Of a DNA stretch of 64,000 nt, positions 17,191 to 24,383 are shown piece by piece; within the stretch, counting starts at the first letter, position 1, and every line of letters starts with the position of its first letter. Origin of the DNA: JBGAPI01 sp044221335. GTDB lineage: Bacteria; Pseudomonadota; Gammaproteobacteria; Xanthomonadales; Ahniellaceae. Both the position numbers and the translations under genes were made by a program. The stretch covers positions 31,390 to 95,389 of the forward strand of contig JBGAPI010000017.1 of the NCBI GenBank assembly GCA_044221335.1, read 5' to 3'. The notes under the pieces were generated by a model. That model made no database searches. It was not told the DNA's origin and worked only from the letters and a program-made list of their open reading frames with translations.

Positions 17191-18240
17191 ATGAAATTCG
17201 TCGACGAAGCCGAAATACGCGTGATCGCCGGGGACGGCGGAAACGGCAGCATCAGCTTCCGCCGCGAGAAGTTCATTCCGCTCGGCGGACCCGACGGCGG
17301 CGACGGCGGGGCCGGCGGCAGCGTGTACATCCAGGCCGACGAAGGCCTCAACACGCTGATCGACTTCCGCCACCAGCGTACCTACCGCGCCCAGCGCGGA
17401 GAGAATGGCGCAGGCCGCCAGATGACCGGCGCCCACGGCGCCGACGTCGTGATCCGGGTCCCGGTCGGCACCGTGATCGCCACCGTCGATACCGACGAGG
17501 TGATCGGCGACCTGACCGAGCATGGCATGCGCGTGCTGGTCGCCCAGGGCGGCATCGGCGGTCGCGGCAACCTGCACTTCAAGACCTCGACCAACCGCGC
17601 GCCGCGCAAGACCATGCCGGGCACGCCGGGCGACGACCGCGAGCTCCGGCTGGAGCTGAAGCTGCTCGCCGACGTCGGCCTGCTCGGCTTCCCCAACGCC
17701 GGCAAGTCGACCTTCATCCGCTCGGTCTCGGCGGCGCGGCCGAAGGTCGCCGACTATCCCTTCACCACGCTGCACCCGAACCTCGGCGTCGTCCGGATCG
17801 AGCGCGACAAGAGCTTCGTGATCGCCGACATTCCCGGGATCATCGAAGGCGCGGCCGAGGGTACCGGTCTCGGCATCCAGTTCCTGAAGCACGTGATGCG
17901 CACCCGCCTGTTGCTGCACGTGGTCGACATGGCGCCGCTCGATTCCGAGGTCGACCCGGTCGAGCAGGTGAAGATCATCGCGAAGGAACTGAAGCAGTTC
18001 GACCGCGATCTCGCGAAGCGTCCGCGCTGGCTGGTGCTGAACAAGTGCGACCTGCTCGACCCGGAGGCGCGCGACAAGGCGGCGCGCGCGCTGATCCGCC
18101 GCCTGCGCTGGAAGCATCCGTGGTTCATGGTGTCCGCCGCGACCGGCGAAGGCTGCCAGGCCGTTTGCCTGAAGATCCAGGAATTCCTCGACCTCGAGCG
18201 CCGTGAAGCACTCGAGGCGGCGGAGGCGGCCGCGCGTTGA
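17191..18240 (+). CDS. obgE: Obg family GTPase (ObgE/CgtA)
   Basis: A 349-residue essential GTPase acting in late 50S assembly and stress control. The glycine-rich Obg fold occupies about residues 1-158 (GGDGGAGGSVYIQADEGLNT), followed by the G domain: P-loop GFPNAGKST about 168-176, switch and DIPGIIEGAAEG, NKCDLLD near 285. The tail is short, without the long acidic C-terminus of E. coli ObgE. It follows rplU-rpmA, as in most bacteria, but beyond a terminator. Confidence 0.97.
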   Translation: MKFVDEAEIRVIAGDGGNGSISFRREKFIPLGGPDGGDGGAGGSVYIQADEGLNTLIDFRHQRTYRAQRGENGAGRQMTGAHGADVVIRVPVGTVIATVDTDEVIGDLTEHGMRVLVAQGGIGGRGNLHFKTSTNRAPRKTMPGTPGDDRELRLELKLLADVGLLGFPNAGKSTFIRSVSAARPKVADYPFTTLHPNLGVVRIERDKSFVIADIPGIIEGAAEGTGLGIQFLKHVMRTRLLLHVVDMAPLDSEVDPVEQVKIIAKELKQFDRDLAKRPRWLVLNKCDLLDPEARDKAARALIRRLRWKHPWFMVSAATGEGCQAVCLKIQEFLDLERREALEAAEAAAR

Positions 18241-18277
18241 ACGAGTCGCGTGGCCACGGCGCGCGCCGGGCCGTGGC

Positions 18278-18925
18278 CTAGGGGCGTTCCGGGCGGCGAC
18301 GCGCCAGCAGGATCCGGTCCTCGGTGTCCTGGCGGGCCACCGCCGGGCTGGCGATCGCCTCGCTCCAGTCGATCTCGAAGTCCGCCGCCGTGAGCAGTGC
18401 GTGGATCGTGTCCGGCGTGCGGAACCACATCCGCAACGCGTCCCCCGTGCTGGCTCGGACGACGCGAGTCTCGTCATGGCGCGCGCTGATCGTCGCCAGC
18501 AGCAGCGGGGCGTCCGCGGCCAGTTCGGCGTGCAGCGCCGCCAGGCTGGCCGCCGCGGCGGCATCGTCGAGGTAGCTCAGCAGGAACATCTGCAGTGCGC
18601 CGTCGAAAGGCGCCCCGAGCCCGGCGAGGTCGAGGCAGTCGCGTGGCACGAAGCGGGCGGCGGGAACGCGGACGCGCGCTTCGGCGAGCATGTTCGGCGC
18701 GCGGTCGACGCCGGTGATCGCGAGATCGTGGCGGCGCTCGAGCAGGTAGGCGCTGGCGCCACCCGGGCCGCAGGCGACGTCCAGCACGCGGGCCCGGCCC
18801 GGCAGCAGCGCGAGCAGGCGGTCGAGATGGCGGTCGTAGTCGCGCAGGCCGAAGTACCTGCCGGCATAGTCCGATGCCAGTCGATCGAAACAGGCGACCG
18901 CGTGCACGTTCCAGTCGTCGGCCAT
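18278..18925 (-). CDS. Class I SAM-dependent methyltransferase, substrate unknown
   Basis: A 215-residue Rossmann-fold methyltransferase. Motif I is VLDVACGPGGASAYLL (about 46-61), an acidic loop follows (ITGVDRAPNMLAEARV), and FDGALQMFLLSYLDD corresponds to motif IV. The substrate cannot be predicted. ATG 18925 is chosen because the family core starts soon after; upstream in-frame sequence overlaps the rpsT terminator. It converges with obgE, 37 bp apart. Confidence 0.85.
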   Translation of the reverse strand: MADDWNVHAVACFDRLASDYAGRYFGLRDYDRHLDRLLALLPGRARVLDVACGPGGASAYLLERRHDLAITGVDRAPNMLAEARVRVPAARFVPRDCLDLAGLGAPFDGALQMFLLSYLDDAAAAASLAALHAELAADAPLLLATISARHDETRVVRASTGDALRMWFRTPDTIHALLTAADFEIDWSEAIASPAVARQDTEDRILLARRRPERP

Positions 18926-18991
18926 CAGGGAGTTCCCGGCGGCCCTGCGGCGAATCGGTCGACGACGGGGAGCCGCAGGGCACTCCCCAAC

Positions 18992-19015
18992 AAAAAAGCC
19001 GGCTTCCGCCGGCTT
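18992..19015 (-). terminator. Intrinsic terminator of rpsT
   Basis: Read on the minus strand: AAGCCGGC, loop GGAA, GCCGGCTT, then TTTTG. It lies 26 bp past the rpsT stop and isolates rpsT from the methyltransferase gene. Confidence 0.88.
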
Positions 19016-19041
19016 CTTCGCGAGACGCGGGAGCGTGCTCG

Positions 19042-19305
19042 TTACGCCATCGCCTTGATCGCCAGGGTGTACTGGCTCTTGTGGCGGGCGGCCTTGTTCT
19101 TGTGGATCAGGCCACGACCGGAGTAGCGGTCCAGCACCGGCTGCACGGCGGTGAACGCGGCGGTGGCAGCGGCCTTGTCCTTCGCGTCGATCGCCTTCTC
19201 GACCTTGCGCATCAGGGTGCGCAGCATCGAACGCTGGCTGGTGTTGCGGGCATTGCGCTGCACGGCCTGCTTGGCGCGCTTCTTGGCGGACTTGATGTTG
19301 GCCAC
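19042..19305 (-). CDS. rpsT: 30S ribosomal protein S20
   Basis: An 87-residue basic protein, the family length. It reads ANIKSAKKRAKQAVQRNARN after the initiator and ends SQYTLAIKAMA. The start is GTG at 19305 with GGAG 12 nt upstream, in line with S20 genes that use non-AUG starts; in-frame sequence further upstream is not S20-like. S20 binds 16S rRNA early in 30S assembly. Weak initiation suits autogenous control, known for E. coli S20 with a UUG start. Confidence 0.97.
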   Translation of the reverse strand: MANIKSAKKRAKQAVQRNARNTSQRSMLRTLMRKVEKAIDAKDKAAATAAFTAVQPVLDRYSGRGLIHKNKAARHKSQYTLAIKAMA

Positions 19306-19442
19306 TGAAAAAACTCCGAAACGATTGGTTTGTCTGAAAATGAGCGCGCAAGTATGCGGGGTGACGAGGGGTGGCGTCAACCTCCGCCGGTCCATGCAGA
19401 CGGTGGCGCGAGGGTCGTCGAACGCCCGCGTGACGACGCGGC

Positions 19443-20120
19443 CTAGCCGCCTTCGCCCCACACCGTCAGCCACCATACCCCGCCCATCATCGCGAGGAAG
19501 ATCAGCAGCGCGATCCAGGGGCTGACGAAGCGTACCCCGGGGTCGGCCGCCAGCGGCTTCCTGCCGGTGATCATCGGCAGGATCAGGTCCTCGCGGCGGA
19601 CCAAGCGGTACCAGCCGATCGCGACCAGATGCAGGGCGATCAGGGCCAGCAGGATATTGGCGTTCACCTCGTGGACCTCGTGCAGGAGCTTCGCCGTGTG
19701 CGCGCCGACCCGGCCGTTCAGCGGCGCGACCCAGTCGATGTCGTCGTTGAGGAACAGGCCGGTGACCGCCTGGGTCGTGAGCGACAGCAGCAGCGCGACG
19801 ACCGACCAGCCGCCGAGCGGATTGTGGCCGCTGTGCTCGCCGGCGTCTCCGCGTCTTGTGGCCGCGAGGTAGCGGCGGATTCCCGCCGGTCCCTTCAGGA
19901 AGTCGGCGAAGCGGGCATTGCTGCTGCCGACGACGCCCCAGACGATGCGGGTCGCCAGCAGCGCGAGCAGCACATAGCCGAACTTGAAATGCCAGCCGAG
20001 GTCGAGCGCGTTGAATTCGCTCGAAACCCATTGCAGCGCCACCAGGACGACGAGACTCCAGTGGAACAGGCGCACTGCAAGGTCCCAGACCGGATAGCGC
20101 CGGCGCGCGTCGTGATCCAT
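19443..20120 (-). CDS. Cytochrome b561-type di-haem membrane protein
   Basis: A 225-residue integral membrane protein with four to five helices. Candidate haem-ligand histidines lie in RLFHWSLVVL, LGWHFKFGYVL, LLHEVHEVNANI and LIALHLVAIGWYR, the pattern of bacterial cytochrome b561 and Ni/Fe-hydrogenase b-type subunits, which pass electrons between quinol and periplasmic partners. A HSGHNPLGGW loop is typical. No partner cytochrome c or hydrogenase is adjacent, so the electron partner is unknown. It is divergent from ggt. Confidence 0.88.
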   Translation of the reverse strand: MDHDARRRYPVWDLAVRLFHWSLVVLVALQWVSSEFNALDLGWHFKFGYVLLALLATRIVWGVVGSSNARFADFLKGPAGIRRYLAATRRGDAGEHSGHNPLGGWSVVALLLSLTTQAVTGLFLNDDIDWVAPLNGRVGAHTAKLLHEVHEVNANILLALIALHLVAIGWYRLVRREDLILPMITGRKPLAADPGVRFVSPWIALLIFLAMMGGVWWLTVWGEGG

Positions 20121-20223
20121 GTGAGTTCCCGAAGTGGCAGGGCCGTCACGGCGAGGTCGCGATGATGCCCGATCGCCGCCGGCTTGGCAGGCCGTCACAG
20201 GGTGGCGACACTAGGCGGCCACC

Positions 20224-21996
20224 GTGCTGACCTGGATCAATTCGCCGATGTGTACTTTCGCCCGCTTCGAAGTGACGTCGCGACGCCCGCTCCGGCTGCT
20301 GCTCGCTGCCGGGCTGCTTCTGGCCCACGGGGCGGCCGGGGCCGCATCCGCGAAACCGGTGGCGGCGGAGCACGGCATGGTGGTGACCGCACAGCATCTC
20401 GCGAGCGAGATCGGCGTCGCCGTGCTGAAGGACGGCGGCAACGCGGTCGATGCGGCCGTCGCGGTCGGCTACGCGCTGGCGGTCGTCTATCCGGCGGCCG
20501 GCAATCTCGGCGGCGGCGGATTCGCGACCGTGGTGCTGGCGGACGGTCGCCGGACCTTCATCGATTTCCGCGAAGCCGCGCCGCAGGCGGCCCGTGCCGA
20601 CATGTACCTCGATGCTGCCGGTCAGGTGATTCCCAACGCCAGCGTCCGCGGCTGGCGTGCCGTCGCCGTCCCGGGCACGGTCCGCGGGCTCGAATTCCTG
20701 CGCGAGAAGTACGGCAGCAGGAAGCGGCGCGACCTGCTGGCACCGGCGATCCGGCTCGCCGAGCAGGGCTTCATTCTCGACGCCGGCGATGTCCGGATGC
20801 TCGGCGAGGCGACCGCCGACTTCCGTGCCGACCCGGCGTCGGCCGCGATCTTCCTGCACGAGGGCCGGCCCTTCGCCGAGGGCGAGCGGCTGGTCCAGAA
20901 GGACCTCGGTCGCACGCTGCGCGCGATCGCCGCCGAGGGCGCTGCCGGCTTCTACGAGGGGCGTGTGGGGACGCGGCTGCTGGCGGCGAGCCAGGCGGGC
21001 GGCGGCCTCCTCGCGGAGGACGACTTCCGCGGATACCAGGTCCGCGAGCTGGCGCCGCTGGAGTGCGACTATCGGGGCTACCACGTGGTGTCGGCGCCAC
21101 CGCCGAGTTCCGGCGGCGTCGTGCTGTGCGAGAGCCTCGAAGTGCTGTCCGGCTATCCGCTGGCCGAATGGGGCTTCCGCTCGGCCCGGGCGGTGCACGT
21201 GCAGATCGAGGCTCTGCGCCACGCGTATGCCGATCGCAACGAGCTGCTCGGCGATCCCGACTTCGTGGCCAACCCGGTCGCCCGCCTGATCGATCCGGCG
21301 TACGCCGCGCGGGTGCGTGGCGCGATCGATCCGCAGCACGCCGCCGATTCGAGGAAGCTCCGCGCCGGCGAGCCGGAGCAGGGCGGAAGCAACACGACCC
21401 ACTATTCCATCTTGGATGACGCCGGCAACGCGGTGGCGCTGACCTACACGCTCAACGACTGGTTCGGCGCCCGGGTGACCGCCGCCGGCACCGGCGTCCT
21501 GATGAACGACGAGATGGACGACTTCACCGCCAAGCCCGGCGAACCGAACATGTACGGCCTGGTGCAGGGCAAGGCCAACGCGATCGCGCCGGGCAAGCGG
21601 CCGCTGTCGTCGATGACTCCGACCGTCCTCACCCGCGATGGCAAGCCGGTGCTGGTCATCGGCACTCCGGGCGGCTCGCGGATCACCACCGTGGTCCTGC
21701 ACACCATCCTGAATCTGGTCGACTATGGCATGGACCTGCAGGAGGCGATCGACGCGCCGCGCTTCCACCAGCAATGGTTGCCCGACCACACCCTGCTCGA
21801 GCCGTTCGCCCTGAGCCCTGACACCCGCGCGATGCTGGAGGGGATGGGCCATCGCTTCGGACCGCCGCAGCCGGCCAACCATGCGGCCGGAATCCTGATC
21901 GGCGCGTCCCGCCTCGGTGGTGCGGCACAGGGCCGGGCGCGCTATTTCGGCGCCAACGATCCGCGCCGCGGGACCGGGCTGGCGCTCGGCTACTGA
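20224..21996 (+). CDS. ggt: Gamma-glutamyltranspeptidase (glutathione hydrolase)
   Basis: A 590-residue periplasmic Ntn hydrolase precursor that cleaves the gamma-glutamyl bond of glutathione and self-processes into two subunits. A signal peptide (RRPLRLLLAAGLLLAHGAAG) is followed by DGGNAVDAAVAVGYALAV. The catalytic Thr is the first of TTHYSILD (about residue 391), and the small subunit keeps NDEMDDFTAKPG, KRPLSSMTPT and GTPGGSRI. The start here is GTG 20224 with AGG 8 nt upstream; ATG 20248 in the same frame is equally possible and leaves the signal peptide intact. Confidence 0.95.
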   Translation: MLTWINSPMCTFARFEVTSRRPLRLLLAAGLLLAHGAAGAASAKPVAAEHGMVVTAQHLASEIGVAVLKDGGNAVDAAVAVGYALAVVYPAAGNLGGGGFATVVLADGRRTFIDFREAAPQAARADMYLDAAGQVIPNASVRGWRAVAVPGTVRGLEFLREKYGSRKRRDLLAPAIRLAEQGFILDAGDVRMLGEATADFRADPASAAIFLHEGRPFAEGERLVQKDLGRTLRAIAAEGAAGFYEGRVGTRLLAASQAGGGLLAEDDFRGYQVRELAPLECDYRGYHVVSAPPPSSGGVVLCESLEVLSGYPLAEWGFRSARAVHVQIEALRHAYADRNELLGDPDFVANPVARLIDPAYAARVRGAIDPQHAADSRKLRAGEPEQGGSNTTHYSILDDAGNAVALTYTLNDWFGARVTAAGTGVLMNDEMDDFTAKPGEPNMYGLVQGKANAIAPGKRPLSSMTPTVLTRDGKPVLVIGTPGGSRITTVVLHTILNLVDYGMDLQEAIDAPRFHQQWLPDHTLLEPFALSPDTRAMLEGMGHRFGPPQPANHAAGILIGASRLGGAAQGRARYFGANDPRRGTGLALGY

Positions 21997-22518
21997 GGGC
22001 GCCGGAGCGGCGACACCGCTGGGCATCCCGACCGTAGCGTTTCCGGCCACCTTGCCCGTGCGGCAACGGTGACGCGCGCCGCTGCGTCATCGTCGAGGTA
22101 CGGGACGGCAACCGCGAGCGGCGGATGCCCGAACGGGCGGGCGAACCCGGAACCCGGATGAACGGGTGCTTCCGGGGAATTTTCGCTCTTCTTAACGAGT
22201 CTGTTCAGTTTCGGGTCAGGGACGCCGGACGGGCCGAAAACAGCGATGTCGAAATTCCGTGATCGAATTTTGCAGCAGTTGCCGAATAGATCCGTAAGGC
22301 CGATCGCGGCCACGACCTCGGGGGAGTCCGACGGGCCATGACGATGTACGCAAAACCACCTTAGCGTTCCCGCGATGCCGGGTTTCGACAGGACGTCTCC
22401 CCGGCGATCGAGGCCCGAGGCCTCGACTCAGAACCACGGAACAACCGCACCTCGACCGATACCGCCGAAGCCTGCTTCGTCGGAACGGGCGCGCGCGTCC
22501 CGAAAACCAACGACAACG
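21997..22518. other. 522-bp intergenic region between ggt and the HTH-like gene
   Basis: The left part has an imperfect hairpin (CCGGAACCCG 22147-22156 with CGGG and TTCCGG to 22175) followed by GGAATTTTC, a possible ggt terminator. Bases 22170-22300 are less GC-rich than the surroundings, as expected of a promoter, but no convincing -35/-10 pair stands out. No gene is seen. Confidence 0.5.
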
Positions 22519-23706
22519 ATGAACAACTGGAGTGTGGAGACCATGTTCCTGCAATACGCCTGGTTCAACAATCTGGTGACCCTGCGGGCCGTGCTGGCCG
22601 CGCCGCAGCTCGTCGAGCGCGCGGTCGGACTGCGCCGGCAGCACCTCTACGAGATGACCAACGGCCTGCGCGGCGTTCCCGAATGCGTGATCCGCGACAT
22701 CGAGGCGGCCTTCGATCTCCCCTGCGGCAGTCTCGACACGCCGCAACCGCTGGTGATCGGCCGCGCGGAGTCGCAGCGCAGCGTCGAGCGCGCGGCGTGG
22801 ATGAGCGAGCTGTTGAAGCGGCGCTCCTGCCTGGAACTGTCGACCGCGCTCGGCATCGGATTCCGCACGTGCAGCTCGCTGGCCGCGCGCGGCCAATACG
22901 TCTCGCCGGTCATCCCGCGGATGATGGCCGAGCTGACCGGCGAGGAGCTGCCGGCCCGGCTTGCCGAACTCGCACCCGGTGCCCATCCGCTGCTGGTCGC
23001 GTTCTGCCGGACGCCGAAGCCGCTGTCCGAGCGTTCACCGCGGCGCAGCCCGTCGCGCTGGAAGCGCGTCCTGTGCAGCGCCGAGGCGCAGGCGATCTGC
23101 GAGCGTGGCGATGTCGAGGCGGCCAAGGAACTGTTCTTCGCGCATGACCTCGACGCGCGCTCGCCGGCGCAGGTCGCGTTCCTGCAGCAGACCCGGCTGC
23201 GCAGCGCCGCCCACCTCGCGGGCCACCGGGTGGCGCGGATGCAGCTGGAGCTGTGGATCGAGGAACTCGGGCGCGAGCAGCGCCAGCGCTGGGAGCGCGA
23301 GCGCCTCGGCCTCGAGCGCTACCACGCGATCCGCAACATCGCCTTCGCCCAGCGTCCCGACCGCTGCGTGAGCCATCCGATGCCTGCGACAGGCAGCAAC
23401 GCACTGCTCACCGGGTCGATGCGACAGGGCTGGTGGCTCGACCTTGGCGCCGACGGCATGCTGGCGCTGACCGAGGCGCAGCGCGCGACGCTGTCCCAGG
23501 TCGAAATCGGCACCGGTCCGCGTTCCTACCCGAACGGCGTCGGCGTTGCCCAGGTCGGGTTCGGCGCGGAGCCGCCGGAGTGGCTGCTGCTGGTGTCCAA
23601 CTGCGCCGGCGACATCCAGCAGGCGCGGATCAGCCCGGAGCGCCTGGCCGAGGTGATCCGCCAGTCCGCCGAATTCGGCCCCCCGCGGCTGCCGCAGGCG
23701 GCCTGA
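22519..23706 (+). CDS. Unknown protein with an N-terminal XRE-like helix-turn-helix
   Basis: A 395-residue protein I do not recognise as a named family. Residues about 16-72 (VTLRAVLAAPQLVERAVGLR, then LYEMTNGLRGVPECVIRDIE, AFDLPCGSLD) follow the pattern of XRE/CI-type HTH proteins in which a GKRGI-like turn precedes RRIEEALGLPxGWLD. A second similar helical segment follows (LSTALGIGFRTCSSLAARG). The middle is rich in Arg/Glu helices; the C-terminus looks globular. ATG 22519 lacks a ribosome site; ATG 22543 has GGAG three bases upstream, so the true start may be 22543. It precedes an ECF sigma gene by 107 bp. Confidence 0.7.
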   Translation: MNNWSVETMFLQYAWFNNLVTLRAVLAAPQLVERAVGLRRQHLYEMTNGLRGVPECVIRDIEAAFDLPCGSLDTPQPLVIGRAESQRSVERAAWMSELLKRRSCLELSTALGIGFRTCSSLAARGQYVSPVIPRMMAELTGEELPARLAELAPGAHPLLVAFCRTPKPLSERSPRRSPSRWKRVLCSAEAQAICERGDVEAAKELFFAHDLDARSPAQVAFLQQTRLRSAAHLAGHRVARMQLELWIEELGREQRQRWERERLGLERYHAIRNIAFAQRPDRCVSHPMPATGSNALLTGSMRQGWWLDLGADGMLALTEAQRATLSQVEIGTGPRSYPNGVGVAQVGFGAEPPEWLLLVSNCAGDIQQARISPERLAEVIRQSAEFGPPRLPQAA

Positions 23707-23813
23707 AAAGGTGGCGGAATCCCGGCGATGAGGGCCCCCGCCCACCCGCCACGGTGCAGAGGCGCCGGGACTTGCGTTATGTTGCCGCTTTGGGAATCAG
23801 GCGGAAGCGGCGC

Positions 23814-24383
23814 ATGGCGGGCGGCGACGTAACAGTGCTGCTGGAACGATGGCAGGCAGGGGACCGGGCGGCGGAGCTGGAGCTCATCAACGCCGTCTAC
23901 CCGGTCCTGCGCGACATCGCGCGGGTCCAGATCCGTCGCAACGGCGGTTCCGTGACCCTGCAGGCGACCGAGCTCGTCAACGAGGCCTATGGCCGCCTGT
24001 TCGTCGACTTGTCCGCCGATCTCAGCAGTCGCGAGCATTTCTTCGCGGTGGCGGCCACCGTCATCCGGCGGGTGCTGATCGACTACCTCAGGGCCCGCGG
24101 CCGGGTCAAGCGCGGCGGTCGCCTGCCATTCGTGCCGATCGACCAGATCGACGTCGAGAAGGCGGCGATGATCGACGATTCGGTCGACTGGATCGCTGTC
24201 GACGAGGCGCTGTCCGATCTCGCACTGGTCGACGCCAAGGCGGCGCGCGTCGTCGAGCTCAAGTTCTTCTCGGGACTCACCACCGACCGGATCGCGGCGG
24301 TGGAGGGCAGTTCGGTCGCCACGGTCGGGCGCCAGTGGCGCTTCGCCCGGGCCTGGCTGGCGCAGCGCCTGACCGCGCCGTGA
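23814..24383 (+). CDS. ECF-type RNA polymerase sigma factor
   Basis: A 189-residue sigma-70 of the ECF type often paired with Ser/Thr kinases in Xanthomonadales. Region 2 lies about residues 10-95 (ELELINAVYPVLRDIAR, ELVNEAYGRLF, REHFFAVAATVIRRVLIDYL) and region 4 at the end (AARVVELKFFSGLTTDRIAA, SSVATVGRQWRFARAWL). The stop overlaps the kinase start (GTGA), so the two are translated together. No anti-sigma factor is adjacent; control by the kinase is plausible but inferred. Confidence 0.9.
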   Translation: MAGGDVTVLLERWQAGDRAAELELINAVYPVLRDIARVQIRRNGGSVTLQATELVNEAYGRLFVDLSADLSSREHFFAVAATVIRRVLIDYLRARGRVKRGGRLPFVPIDQIDVEKAAMIDDSVDWIAVDEALSDLALVDAKAARVVELKFFSGLTTDRIAAVEGSSVATVGRQWRFARAWLAQRLTAP